Assembly (NCBI GenBank): GCA_014801955.1
Contig: JAAVDE010000040.1
Coordinates: 1 to 64,000, forward strand
DNA length: 64,000 nt
From: Bacteroides sp.
Lineage (GTDB): Bacteria > Bacteroidota > Bacteroidia > Bacteroidales > Muribaculaceae
Reading direction: 5' to 3'
The notes beneath the pieces were generated by a model. It saw only the letters and a list, made by a program, of their open reading frames with translations. It was not told where the DNA came from and did no database searches. Below, one piece after another: positions 40,556 to 49,250 of this stretch (position 1 is the stretch's first letter; every line of letters starts with the position of its first letter). Position numbers and translations under genes: made by a program.

Positions 40556-41284
40556 TTAATTGCTATTGCTAATCAGCGCTTTGCAAAAACGGCTATAAAT
40601 CTCGTCGACGGCTTCGGCTGAGGGATGAACGTCGTCGGCGGCATAAAACCGATGGTCGCGCAGGTCGTCGATTAGAATTTCGTAGGCTTCGAAGTAGCCG
40701 GCATTGCGCAGCGAGTCGATGGCGAGGTGGAGTGTGGCTTTCGATAGCTGATTGCCGTGGAGGCCATCGGCTTTATGGCGGATGGGGCTAACGGTGAAGA
40801 TAAACCGTTTTTCGGGGTAGCGGTCGATGATGGGCTGCCACGCGGCGGTGATTTCGCCGATTGATAGGCGGCGGCGAACGAATTCGCGCGCGGGGAGCTT
40901 ATGGCAGTTGCAAACGACTTGGCCGCCGCGTTCGAAAACGTAGGCCGTTCCGAAGGTGACGATAACGTGGTCGGCGCGGCGCAGGGCGCTTTCGGCCAGT
41001 TCCATCGAGCCGTTGATGCGCTCCAGGGCTTCGTCGGGGCTTGGAGCGGCAAGGCGCGTGTGGTGGTCGAGCGAGCGCCAGAGGCCCTGCACTTCAATCA
41101 GGTCGGCTGCCGTGTAGCGCCGGTGCGCCTCGATGTTTTCAATCGTTCGCGAGGCCGACAGGGGATTATAGAGGTTGCCGGTCGGGTTAACAATGGCGTC
41201 GAAGCCGTCGGCTGCCAGGCGCAGGCCAACTTCGGTCGTGAAGCAGGAGCCGAGCAGCAGAATAGTGGAGTCAGTGGTTATCAA
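40556..41284 (-). CDS. GSCFA-domain protein, short version with TTG start
   Basis: The 242-aa protein shows the family motif LLLGSCFTTEVG, then NPTGNLYNP, VTFGTAYVF, CHKLPAREF, SPIRHKADGLHGNQLSKA and the catalytic-looking DDVHPS. These fit an SGNH-hydrolase fold with Ser in GSCF and Asp/His in DxxHP. An in-frame stop lies just upstream, so translation must begin near the TTG at 41284, which overlaps the PorE-like stop (TTGA). Known Bacteroides GSCFA proteins are longer at both ends, so this copy appears trimmed but keeps the motifs. The function is unknown; esterase or acyl-transfer activity is inferred from the fold. Confidence 0.85.
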   Translation of the reverse strand: MITTDSTILLLGSCFTTEVGLRLAADGFDAIVNPTGNLYNPLSASRTIENIEAHRRYTAADLIEVQGLWRSLDHHTRLAAPSPDEALERINGSMELAESALRRADHVIVTFGTAYVFERGGQVVCNCHKLPAREFVRRRLSIGEITAAWQPIIDRYPEKRFIFTVSPIRHKADGLHGNQLSKATLHLAIDSLRNAGYFEAYEILIDDLRDHRFYAADDVHPSAEAVDEIYSRFCKALISNSN

Positions 41285-43248
41285 AACATTTGATAGTCAA
41301 TGCTCAGAACCTGGAACTCGGTGCGGCGGTTAATCTGGTCGGCGATTTCCTGGTCGTCGGGGCTGAGCGTTTCAATAAATTCGGGGGTTAGTTCCGTTCC
41401 TTCTTCGAATTGGGGGAACTCGCGGGCCAGTTTCTTGGTGATTACCTTGGGGCGGCGCTTGCCGTAGCCCTGGGGTTGGAGGCGGTCGGCGGTGATGCCC
41501 TTTGAAATCAGATAGTCAATGACCGACTGGGCGCGTCGCTGCGAAAGGCGGTCGTTATATTCGTCGGAGCCTTTGCGGTCGGTGTGTGAGGCCATTTCGA
41601 TGGTTACGTTCGGATTGTCGAGCAGCATGCGCGCCATTTCGTCGAGCGCTTCCTCCGACTCGGGGCGCAGCGTTGCGCGGTCGAAGTCGTAGAAGATGTT
41701 TTCAACCACCACCGGCTTGTTGATGCTGGCCAAAATGAAGTCTACGCCATATTCGGCGTCCTCCTCGGCTGAGTCTGACGTGAACTCCTGGCGGGCGTTC
41801 AGGTAGCCTTTGGCGCCGGCGAGCATAGTGTAGCTGACGCCGCGCTGCAGCGGAAAGCGAAACGAGCCGTCGGCCTTGCCGATAGCCTTTTGGTTCGAGC
41901 CGTCGTTGCCGACGATGCGTATAACCGCATCGGGCACCGGCTCTTCGTCGCGGTCGAGCACCCAGCCGCTGATCCAGATCTGGAGCTGCGGCAACTCAAA
42001 CGTGTAGATATGGTCATAGCCGCGCGCGTCGCCGCGGTTCGACGAAAAGAAGCCGCTTTCCGAGCCGCGCGCAAAGGTGATTCCGAAGTCATCGGCGGGC
42101 GAGTTCACGGGCCAGCCCATGTTGACCACGTTCCAGCCGCCCGACGGGGTCATTTCGGCGCGAAACAGGTCCAGTCCGCCCATGCCAGGATGGCCGTCGG
42201 AGGCGAAATAGAGCACTGAGTCGGTTCGGAAGTAGGGATATTGCTCGTTGCCGGCAGTGTTGATGAACTCGCCGAGGTTTTCGAGCGAGCCGGCGCGCTC
42301 CTTCAGGTTAATGCGCCAGAGGTCATAGCCCCCCTGGCCGCCGGGCATGTCGGAGGTGAAATAAAGCCAGTCGCCCGAGGGGCTGACCGCCGGATGGCCG
42401 AACGACGAGAGCGTGTCGGCCGTGATTTCAAATTTTTGCGGGGCACTCCATGAGGCCGACGAGCGGGTGGAGGTGAAAATCTCAACCACCGTCGAGGAGT
42501 TGAGCTCGCGGCGCGCGCGGGTGAGATACATCGTGTTGCCGTCGGGCGAGAACGAGCAAACGCCCTCTTCAACGTCGGTGTTCAGCTCGCCCTCGACCGG
42601 CTCGGGCTTTTCCCACTGACCCTGTTCATTCTTTTTCATCACCCAGATGTCGGGCTTCTTTGTGCCGGTAATTTCCGAGCGGGCTTCGCCTTTGACCTTT
42701 TCGTTGGTGGTCGTGTAGTAAACGCGGTCATCGTCGTCGCCGCCAAACATGGGCGCATAGTCGCTGCGGCGCGAGTTCATCAGCTTGTGCTGGCGAACGA
42801 CGTAGCGCGTCGGGTCGAGCTTGGCCTCAACGGCTCCCCGGGCGCCGGCCAGGCCGAGCTGCGCCGAAGCGTCGTCGGGTCGCAGCGCCAGGTAGTCGTT
42901 ATAGTAGTTTATGGCCTGGGAATACTTGCCTTCGGCGTGGAGCGAGCGGGCCAGGGCCAACACGGTTGTTGAGTCGCCAACGCCGTAGCGCAGCGCATTC
43001 TGATATGCGGCCGAGGCTCGCGGAAACTGCGACAGGCGGCTGTAGCACTTGGCCATTTTCAGGGCAACCTCGCCGCGTTGCGTGCGTTCTTCCCTTTTTG
43101 TCAGTCTGTTATATACTTTGCGATAAGTGCGCGAGGCGTCGTAGAACTCGCCGCGCTCCATCTGCTCGTCGGCAACGGAGAGCTTGGCGCCGGAGCATGC
43201 GCTCAGCACCGCAACCAGCAGCAGACACGAAAAAAGTTTGAACTTCAT
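41281..43248 (-). CDS. PorE-like OmpA lipoprotein (TPR, beta-propeller, CRD, OmpA)
   Basis: I place the start at the ATG at 43248, which gives a lipoprotein signal (LLLVAVLSAC). The 655-aa product has TPR-like repeats (about 25-135), PD40/WD40-like blades (about 160-440, with SFSPDGNTMYLTRARRE and SPSGDWLYFTSDMPGGQGG), a carboxypeptidase-regulatory domain (about 445-525) and a C-terminal OmpA domain (YDFDRATLRPESEEALDEMA, then ASHTDRKGSDEYNDRLSQRRA). This is the order and size of PorE (PG1058), a type IX secretion periplasmic/outer membrane component that binds peptidoglycan. No other secretion gene is in the window. It overlaps the GSCFA gene by four bases. Confidence 0.88.
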   Translation of the reverse strand: MKFKLFSCLLLVAVLSACSGAKLSVADEQMERGEFYDASRTYRKVYNRLTKREERTQRGEVALKMAKCYSRLSQFPRASAAYQNALRYGVGDSTTVLALARSLHAEGKYSQAINYYNDYLALRPDDASAQLGLAGARGAVEAKLDPTRYVVRQHKLMNSRRSDYAPMFGGDDDDRVYYTTTNEKVKGEARSEITGTKKPDIWVMKKNEQGQWEKPEPVEGELNTDVEEGVCSFSPDGNTMYLTRARRELNSSTVVEIFTSTRSSASWSAPQKFEITADTLSSFGHPAVSPSGDWLYFTSDMPGGQGGYDLWRINLKERAGSLENLGEFINTAGNEQYPYFRTDSVLYFASDGHPGMGGLDLFRAEMTPSGGWNVVNMGWPVNSPADDFGITFARGSESGFFSSNRGDARGYDHIYTFELPQLQIWISGWVLDRDEEPVPDAVIRIVGNDGSNQKAIGKADGSFRFPLQRGVSYTMLAGAKGYLNARQEFTSDSAEEDAEYGVDFILASINKPVVVENIFYDFDRATLRPESEEALDEMARMLLDNPNVTIEMASHTDRKGSDEYNDRLSQRRAQSVIDYLISKGITADRLQPQGYGKRRPKVITKKLAREFPQFEEGTELTPEFIETLSPDDQEIADQINRRTEFQVLSIDYQMF

Positions 43249-43276
43249 ATAAGCTATAACGCACGCGCGCGCCGGT

Positions 43277-43849
43277 TTATTGCAGGTCGGTGCGGATCGG
43301 GCGCGCCGGATTGCCGGCAACCGCCGTGTTGTCGGGAACGTTGCGCGTAACGACCGCTCCGGCGCCGATAATGCAGTTATTGCCAATCTTAACGCCGGGC
43401 AGAATGGTTGCGCCGCCGCCGATCCAAACGCTGTTGCCGATGCTGACGGCCTCGGCCCACTCGGCGCCGGTGTTGCGCAGGGCTTCCTGCAGCGGGTGGC
43501 AGGCAGTGTAGATGCTAACGTTCGGGCCGATGAAGCAGTTGTCGCCGATGGTGACCGTTGCTTCGTCGAGAATCGTCAGGTTGAAATTCGCAAAAAAGTT
43601 TTCGCCTATCAGGATGTTGCACCCGTAGTCGCAGCGAAACGGCTGATTGAAGTGGAAGCGCTCGCCGACGCGGCCCAGAATCCGTCTCATCAGAGTGCGC
43701 TGACCGTCGAGGTCCGTCGGGTCCATGTCGTTGAACTCGCGCATCAGTCGGCGGGTAGCCACCAGTCGCTCGTGAAACTCGCTGTGGGCGGCATCGTAAA
43801 TTTCGCCCGACAGCATCTTTTGCCATTCTTCTTCGAAATTAGTTTCCAT
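43277..43849 (-). CDS. maa: Maltose/galactoside O-acetyltransferase family
   Basis: The 190-aa protein has the N-terminal Maa helical domain (EEEWQKMLSGEIYDAAHSE) and the left-handed beta-helix hexapeptide repeats (GCNILIGENFFANFN, IGDNCFIGPNVSIYTACHPL, then GNSVWIGGGATILPGVKIG). The catalytic histidine lies in CHPL. It transfers acetyl from acetyl-CoA to a sugar hydroxyl; the natural sugar is unknown. It overlaps trkA by 11 bp, suggesting joint transcription with the potassium uptake genes though no functional link is apparent. Confidence 0.92.
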   Translation of the reverse strand: METNFEEEWQKMLSGEIYDAAHSEFHERLVATRRLMREFNDMDPTDLDGQRTLMRRILGRVGERFHFNQPFRCDYGCNILIGENFFANFNLTILDEATVTIGDNCFIGPNVSIYTACHPLQEALRNTGAEWAEAVSIGNSVWIGGGATILPGVKIGNNCIIGAGAVVTRNVPDNTAVAGNPARPIRTDLQ

Positions 43850-44537
43850 CTCCTATGTGTTTTATAAGTTTGGTGTAGGCTTTGTGGGGGCCGTAGACAA
43901 TGGCAACGTCGCCTTGCTCAACCGTTGTTGCCGCGTCGGCAACGTTGAGGGGCTTGAGCGTGTCAACCCCGATTCCGAGCATGTTGCGTGAATGTTCGGG
44001 GCGGCTGGCGCCAATCAGTCGAAGGCCGTAGTCTTTTTCGAGGTTCAGGTTCGAGTAGCTCAGTCCCCAGAAGAGCTCCTGGAGCTGAAAGCAAATAACA
44101 TAGCTCTCCGAGTCAACCTTCATTACCTCGGCCCGGTGGCCCAGCGCCATTTCCAGGGCCAGGTCGCGCGCGGCGCGCTGCTCGGGCGTGATTATGCGGT
44201 CAACGTTCAGCCCCTCGAGAATCGAGCGGTGAATAGGGTCGGCCGCGCGGGCATAGATGTGCTTGACGCCTAACTTCTTCAGCAGCGCCACTGTTTTTAT
44301 GTTCGCGCCGAAATTCTCGCCTATGGCAACGATTACCAGGTCAACGACGCTCAGAGGCAGGGCGCTCAGAGCCGTTTCGTCGGTTGAGTCTATGACATAG
44401 GCCGTTGAAATGTCGTCTTTAATATTGTCGACCAACATTGCCGACCGGTCGGCGCCGATAACCTCATGGCCCATGTTGGTCAGGTAGCGGGCGAGGTTCG
44501 ACCCATAAATTCCGAGTCCGATTATCAGGTAACGCAT
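43839..44537 (-). CDS. trkA: Trk potassium uptake regulatory subunit
   Basis: The 232-aa product is a single RCK unit. The N-terminal Rossmann domain has GLGIYGSNLARYL (about 7-19), the acidic ribose contact in GADRSA, and a GENFGANIKTVALLKKLGVKHI segment. A C-terminal RCK_C half follows (about 140-232). It binds NAD(H) or nucleotides and gates the TrkH-type channel encoded 22 bp upstream (minus-strand order trkH then trkA). E. coli TrkA has two such units; the one-unit form is usual in Bacteroidetes. Confidence 0.92.
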   Translation of the reverse strand: MRYLIIGLGIYGSNLARYLTNMGHEVIGADRSAMLVDNIKDDISTAYVIDSTDETALSALPLSVVDLVIVAIGENFGANIKTVALLKKLGVKHIYARAADPIHRSILEGLNVDRIITPEQRAARDLALEMALGHRAEVMKVDSESYVICFQLQELFWGLSYSNLNLEKDYGLRLIGASRPEHSRNMLGIGVDTLKPLNVADAATTVEQGDVAIVYGPHKAYTKLIKHIGDGN

Positions 44538-44559
44538 ATAGTTTTTTTTGTATGTTCTA

Positions 44560-46383
44560 TCAGTTGATTATCAGGTTATCTTCCGGGAGTTCGATTGCCG
44601 GATGGATGCGCTTGCCGGCAAAACCGACCAGCAGCGACAGCAGGCCGACGCGCCCGATAAACATGGCGACGCTCAAAACCGCCTTGCCGGCTGCCGACAG
44701 CAGCGGCGTTGCTCCCAGCGAGGAGCCAACGGTCATCAGCGCGCTCATCGACTCAAACAGAATCCACTTCGGCGGGAGCGCCGGCTCAATCAGCAGCATT
44801 GCAACAGACAGCACCGCATAGCTGACTATCGACAGGATAATCACGGCCTGGGCGCGACTCAGCGAGTCGGCTGAAATGCGACGGTTGAAGGTCCTGACGC
44901 TGCTACGGCCGGTAACCACGGCTTTCAGGTGGAGCATCGCCGCGGCAAAGGTGTTGACCTTTATGCCGCCGGCGGTTGACTGCGAGCCGCCGCCGATCCA
45001 CATCATCAGCATTACAACCACCAGCGTCGGCGCGGCAAAGGCCGCCGGATTGACCGACACGAAGCCAGACGAACGCGGCGTCGTTGCGTTAAACAGGCTC
45101 TGAACAATCTTTTCGTAGGGCGACATGCCGGCCAAAACGCCGTTGCGCTCAAACAGATAGAACAGAACCGCAGTCAGCAGAAAAAGCAGCGAAGTGGTTA
45201 TAAGAACGACCCGTGAATTGAGATTATAGAGGTGGGGTCGGCTCGAAACGTTGCGGCGGCGGAGCTTGGCCCAGGTCTGGCGGGCGCGGGCAAAAAGCGC
45301 CTCTTTGGCGTTGACCAGAATCGGGAAGCCGATGCCGCCGGCAATCACCAGGCAGCTTATTACCAGATATATAATCTGATTGCCGCGCAACAAAACCGGG
45401 TTTGAAAGCCCGTCGCCTATAGTCGAGAAGCCGGCGTTGCAGAAGGCCGACAGCGAGTGGAAGGCAGAAAAGACGAGATAGTCCGACGTTGTGTAGCCCG
45501 GAATCGTGTCAACGACGCTAAAGTAAATGGCAACAGCTCCGATGGCCTCGACGCTGAGGGTGAACAGCAGCGTGTAGAGCAGGGTGGGGAGCAGCGAATT
45601 GATGGTTTTGGAATAAAACATGTCGCGCACCATCAGCTGCGAGTAAACCGAGGTTTGACCGCTGAAAAACAGTGCGAAAAAGCTCGTGAACGTCATAACG
45701 CCCAGCGCGCCGATCTGCATCAGTGCCGCCAGGATGCAGAGCCCGAGCGGGGTGAAAGTCGTTGACACGTCGACCGGCGTCAGCCCGCAGATGCAAACTG
45801 CCGAAGTGCTGACGAAAATGCTGTCAATCACCGAAATGCCGCCAACGGTGCAGCGCGGAAGCAGCAACAGGCCGCTGCCGATAACGATGAAGGTCAGAAA
45901 CGACGTTGACAGAATAAGCGACGGGTTAGTGTGGCGTCCGGGAATGCGAATCAGCACGAAGCTCAGATAAATCGCCGCATAAATGCCGATTATCGCAACA
46001 AACGTCAGCCTGGAATATAAAAACGAGTGAATCGCGCTCGGCTCAGCGTGGGGTCCATGAAAAGTCAGCAGCGGAATCAGCGTTGCCAGCATTATCATGT
46101 CGATGGCCCAGCGAAACGGGCGCGTGCCCGCAACGGTTGAGCGGAAGCGGAAAATCAGGTTAAACAGAATGTTGGCAACAAACACTCCCTGGCTCGCACG
46201 CAGCCACGGCCCGACGACGCCATAGGAAACCACTGTTGAGTCAAACCCGACGTAGAAAGTAATGGCAATCAGAGTAACCGCCGCCGCCAGCGCCGCCAGA
46301 ACGTCGAGCGCCGACGAAAGCACACGCAAGGTGTCAGCCCAGTGGCGGGTGAACCTTGCGTAGCGCCCTTTTGCCGTCTGCAT
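44560..46383 (-). CDS. trkH: TrkH-family potassium uptake channel
   Basis: I prefer the ATG at 46383; a TTG at 46431 directly after the DUF4923 stop is possible and would add 16 residues. The about 607-aa membrane protein has ten or more helices with the four-fold selectivity-filter repeats of SKT channels (for example TSAVCICGLTPVD, FCNAGFSTIGDG, ATTPRSSGFVSVNP and TVGSSLGATP). It carries K+ inward together with TrkA. It lies between DUF4923 and trkA on the minus strand. Confidence 0.93.
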   Translation of the reverse strand: MQTAKGRYARFTRHWADTLRVLSSALDVLAALAAAVTLIAITFYVGFDSTVVSYGVVGPWLRASQGVFVANILFNLIFRFRSTVAGTRPFRWAIDMIMLATLIPLLTFHGPHAEPSAIHSFLYSRLTFVAIIGIYAAIYLSFVLIRIPGRHTNPSLILSTSFLTFIVIGSGLLLLPRCTVGGISVIDSIFVSTSAVCICGLTPVDVSTTFTPLGLCILAALMQIGALGVMTFTSFFALFFSGQTSVYSQLMVRDMFYSKTINSLLPTLLYTLLFTLSVEAIGAVAIYFSVVDTIPGYTTSDYLVFSAFHSLSAFCNAGFSTIGDGLSNPVLLRGNQIIYLVISCLVIAGGIGFPILVNAKEALFARARQTWAKLRRRNVSSRPHLYNLNSRVVLITTSLLFLLTAVLFYLFERNGVLAGMSPYEKIVQSLFNATTPRSSGFVSVNPAAFAAPTLVVVMLMMWIGGGSQSTAGGIKVNTFAAAMLHLKAVVTGRSSVRTFNRRISADSLSRAQAVIILSIVSYAVLSVAMLLIEPALPPKWILFESMSALMTVGSSLGATPLLSAAGKAVLSVAMFIGRVGLLSLLVGFAGKRIHPAIELPEDNLIIN

Positions 46384-46431
46384 GCGCAGCGAGGCTGTGG
46401 GTTTCGGGGAATGTTTCGACGTGCGGGCCAA

Positions 46432-47112
46432 TTACTGCTTTTTGAGCTTAAAGCCGGCGCAGACACCGTCGTAGCTGTCGAGAATGCCGGTAACGGTGTT
46501 GACCGACTTCAGGTTGGTTGCGCCGCCAATGGTTTTCAGAATCGAAACGAGTTTGGACACGTCGAACATCAGCGACATCTCCTTGCCCGTGGCGCCCATG
46601 GTGATGTAGGTTTTCATCTTGCCCAGCGGAATTGAGCCGAGAGCCGAGAAGTTGAAGTAAACGTCTTCGCCGTCGATGGTAACGTTGCCGCTCATTTTAA
46701 TGAGGCCGGAGGTCATGGTAAACGTCTGGTCGTCTTTAACAACGAGCTGCATCTTGTTCAGGCCGAGCTTGTTATAGGTCGGCTCCATCTTGGCTTCGAT
46801 GGCGGAGGCTGCTGCCGAGCCGCCGGCCTTCTGCAAAAAGTTCTCGGACTTGAAGCAAACGGCGGGGCCGGAGTAATTCCAAGTGCCAACGAGGCGTTCG
46901 GGCGAAATCTTGTCGGTTCCGAGCAGGCCGTTGACCAGACCGCCGAGCAGATTGCCCACGCTCGAGCCGCTGCCCGAGTCGCCTGAGCCGGATTTATTGT
47001 TGGCAATGCCGCCCAGGAGAGTTCCCAGAGGATTGTCGGTGGTTTGCGCGGGGGTTGCACACGCGCTCATCGAAATGCTCAGTGCGGCGGCAATGGTTAA
47101 AAGATGTTTCAT
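46432..47112 (-). CDS. DUF4923 protein
   Basis: The 226-aa exported protein begins with a signal peptide containing ISMSACATPA, with a possible lipobox. A Gly/Ser-rich low-complexity stretch (about 40-52) and the repeated GNLLGGLVNGLLG pattern come next. The DUF4923 core follows with LVGTWNYSGPAVCFKSEN (about 73-90) and repeated short beta strands to VCAGFKLKK. DUF4923 is restricted to Bacteroidetes and has no known activity; the core resembles lipocalin-like domains that start with GTW. It precedes trkH directly on the minus strand. Confidence 0.85.
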   Translation of the reverse strand: MKHLLTIAAALSISMSACATPAQTTDNPLGTLLGGIANNKSGSGDSGSGSSVGNLLGGLVNGLLGTDKISPERLVGTWNYSGPAVCFKSENFLQKAGGSAAASAIEAKMEPTYNKLGLNKMQLVVKDDQTFTMTSGLIKMSGNVTIDGEDVYFNFSALGSIPLGKMKTYITMGATGKEMSLMFDVSKLVSILKTIGGATNLKSVNTVTGILDSYDGVCAGFKLKKQ

Positions 47113-47151
47113 GTTAATTGTGTGGGTTGAATTAAGTTATGAGAGAATTTA

Positions 47152-48021
47152 TTAGTCTTTGACTTCGATTACCAGCAGGTTCGAGGCAGCCCAGAAGCGT
47201 TCGGCGTCGGTGATAACGAGCGTAATGTTGCCGTTGGCGCCGCGTTCGAGCGTGTAGGAGTCTTTCGGCTGGTTGGTTTTAACGTTGGCTTTCGGGGCGT
47301 CGGTCGGAATCGAGGTGAGCGACCGGCGGTCGGCGCGGGTCATGTAGTTGCGGTCAAATTCTCCGTCGAGCACCTTTTCCTTGCGCAGGAAACCGCCGCC
47401 GCTAACAAAGCCGTGGTCTTTCAGCTCCTTGGAGGTGCCGATAACGTAGTAAACGGCATAGAGGTCGCTGATTGCCTGATTGCGTTCTTCTTCGATTTTT
47501 GCTTTTTCGGCGCTGATGGTGTCAACGTTGGCCTGCAGTTCGCTGACCGAGTCGGTCAGAACGGTTATGCGGATATTGGCGGCATTGAGGCGCTCGGTCA
47601 GGTCGGCAACGGTTGCGGCCTGGTTGTCGATCTGGCTGCGCAGGGCGTTGAGCTGGTTGCGGAGCTTGGAGCTTTCGCCGGCCTTTTCGCCGAGTTTGGC
47701 TTCGAGTTCTTCAATGCGTTTGCGACGCTCGATGAGGCCCTTTTGAATGGCAATCATCTGGGCTTCAATATCGTGGCGGGCAGAGGGGTTTTCGGCGTTG
47801 ACTTGAGCGTCGAGCAGGTGTTCGAGGCGCGAAATCTGTTCCAGGCCGGTGGTAACGTCATAAAGCACGGAGAACATGCTGTCGGCGTTGGTCAGCGCGT
47901 TCTGCAGCGAATCGCTCAAACGGTAGTTCTTTTCCTGTTCTTCAGTCAGTTTGGTGTTTCCGCAGGCGGAGGCGGCGATCAGGCCGGCAACTGCGGCCAC
48001 TGCGATGAGAAGCTTTTTCAT
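47152..48021 (-). CDS. Coiled-coil lipoprotein, unknown function
   Basis: The 289-aa protein has a lipoprotein signal (AAVAGLIAASACG, Cys20). A long coiled coil spans about residues 55-190, rich in Glu, Lys, Leu and Ala with heptad spacing (IEELEAKLGEKAGESSKLRN). A compact C-terminal domain follows (about 195-289), containing YYVIGTSKELKDHGFV and VSGGGFLRKEKVL, a pattern repeatedly seen at the ends of such Bacteroidetes lipoproteins. No enzyme motif is visible. It starts 2 bp after the rsmI stop and is probably co-transcribed with it. Confidence 0.8.
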   Translation of the reverse strand: MKKLLIAVAAVAGLIAASACGNTKLTEEQEKNYRLSDSLQNALTNADSMFSVLYDVTTGLEQISRLEHLLDAQVNAENPSARHDIEAQMIAIQKGLIERRKRIEELEAKLGEKAGESSKLRNQLNALRSQIDNQAATVADLTERLNAANIRITVLTDSVSELQANVDTISAEKAKIEEERNQAISDLYAVYYVIGTSKELKDHGFVSGGGFLRKEKVLDGEFDRNYMTRADRRSLTSIPTDAPKANVKTNQPKDSYTLERGANGNITLVITDAERFWAASNLLVIEVKD

Positions 48022-48023
48022 TT

Positions 48024-48749
48024 TTAGTCGTTATCTTGAATTTTGTATTTATTTTTATGTGCTGAACGCTCGGGAGCCGGTTTGCCGGCCACGACTATAA
48101 CAATTTCCCCCTTGGGTTGGTTCATGGCAAACAGCTCGGCCAGCTCGCCCAGGGTGCCGCGTTCGGTAGTGTCGTGGAGCTTGGAAATTTCGCGGCTCAC
48201 CGATGCGGGGCGGTCGGCGCCGCAAACTTCGGCGAGTTCCTGGAGGGTGCGGGCCAGCCGCAGCGGGCTCTCGTATATTGCAAAAGTGCGCGGCTCCAGG
48301 CTCAGCTCGCCCAGGCGCGTTGCACGCCCCTTTTTCGGCGGCAGAAAGCCCTCGAACGTGAAGCGGTCAATCGGCAGGCCGCTATTGACCAGCGCCGGAA
48401 TCAGCGCCGTTGGGCCCGGCAGGGTTTCGACCGGCAGACCCATTTCGCGACACACGCGCGACAGCATGAAGCCCGGGTCGGAAATGCCGGGAGTGCCGGC
48501 GTCGGAAATCAGGGCAACCGTTTCGCCGCCTGCAATGCGTGAGCCAAGGGCCTGAACCGTTGCGTGTTCGTTGAACTTGTGGTGGGCGGCCATAGGAGTG
48601 TGGATGTCGAACTTTTTCAGCAGGGGGGCACTGGTTCGCGTGTCTTCGGCCAAAATCAGGTCGGCGGCGCGCAGAACCTCAACGGCTCTCGGCGTCATGT
48701 CGCCCAGATTGCCGACAGGCGTCGGCACTATGTAGAGTTTACCGGCCAT
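48024..48749 (-). CDS. rsmI: 16S rRNA (cytidine-1402 2'-O)-methyltransferase
   Basis: RsmI methylates the ribose of C1402 in the decoding centre of 16S rRNA. The 241-aa product has the tetrapyrrole-methylase-fold landmarks LYIVPTPVGNLGDMTPRA (about 4-21), AEDTRTSAPLL, GTPGISDPG and LPGPTALIPALVNSGLP, and a downstream PKKG segment. It is shorter than the E. coli enzyme because the C-terminal extension is missing, as is usual in Bacteroidetes. It is followed at 2 bp by the coiled-coil lipoprotein gene. Confidence 0.94.
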   Translation of the reverse strand: MAGKLYIVPTPVGNLGDMTPRAVEVLRAADLILAEDTRTSAPLLKKFDIHTPMAAHHKFNEHATVQALGSRIAGGETVALISDAGTPGISDPGFMLSRVCREMGLPVETLPGPTALIPALVNSGLPIDRFTFEGFLPPKKGRATRLGELSLEPRTFAIYESPLRLARTLQELAEVCGADRPASVSREISKLHDTTERGTLGELAELFAMNQPKGEIVIVVAGKPAPERSAHKNKYKIQDND

Positions 48750-48755
48750 CGCTTC

Positions 48756-49202
48756 TTAGCCCAGTAGGGGAGGATGAGCGTCGAACCGACGCGTTGTTAA
48801 ACGCAAAAGGTCTTTGACCGTTTCCTTCTCCAAATCGAAGCCGCGGGCGGTCAATTCGGCTTCCACTTCGGCCACGGATGTCATCGGAACGAGCTTTTCA
48901 AGCAGGGCCGTCAGCTCTGCAGCCGAGCCTCCAAACAGTTCGCGCTGAAAGCGATAGCGGTCATTCAGCGGAAGCGACAGCGATGGTTTCATCTCAACAG
49001 CCGGCACTGGTTCTGCAACGGGTTCCGGCGCGGGTTGCTCAACGGGTTCCGGCGCGGGCTGCTCAACTGGTTCCGGCGCGGGCTGCTCAACGGGTTCCGG
49101 CGCGGCATTTATGGCGGTTTCAGCGGCAATCAGAGCCTCAACGCGCGCCGTTAGCGCCCGAAGCTCAGCGGCAATTGCCTGCAATTCAGAGTTTCTATTC
49201 AT
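48756..49202 (-). CDS. Cytoplasmic protein with APEPVEQP repeats
   Basis: The start is the ATG at 49202, 9 bp after a TAAATTTG box. The 148-aa product has an N-terminal coiled coil (ELQAIAAELRALTARVEALIA), then three to four copies of the octapeptide APEPVEQP (about 38-66). A C-terminal domain with LPLNDRYRFQRELFGG is a segment found at the ends of several uncharacterised Bacteroidetes proteins. There is no signal peptide. The repeat should form a stiff extended spacer between the two ends. The function is unknown. It ends 6 bp before rsmI. Confidence 0.75.
   Translation of the reverse strand: MNRNSELQAIAAELRALTARVEALIAAETAINAAPEPVEQPAPEPVEQPAPEPVEQPAPEPVAEPVPAVEMKPSLSLPLNDRYRFQRELFGGSAAELTALLEKLVPMTSVAEVEAELTARGFDLEKETVKDLLRLTTRRFDAHPPLLG
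49020..49106. repeat. 24-bp tandem repeat inside the APEPVEQP gene
   Basis: Units of 24 bp (starting GGTTCCGGCGCGGG) repeat at about 49020, 49044 and 49068, with a partial fourth from 49092, differing at single bases. Each unit encodes eight residues, so copy-number change would keep the frame. Confidence 0.85.
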
Positions 49203-49211
49203 AACTGCCTG

Positions 49212-49219
49212 CAAATTTA
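49212..49219 (-). promoter_or_regulatory. -7 box of the APEPVEQP gene, nearly leaderless
   Basis: TAAATTTG on the minus strand, 9 bp before the ATG at 49202. It probably also drives rsmI and the coiled-coil lipoprotein gene. Confidence 0.55.
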
Positions 49220-49250
49220 GTAATTTTATGCAAAACTACAAAAACTAATC

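Noticed and set aside
49020..49106. Short CRISPR-like array
   Set aside because: The 24-bp units are contiguous without spacers and encode an in-frame octapeptide repeat.
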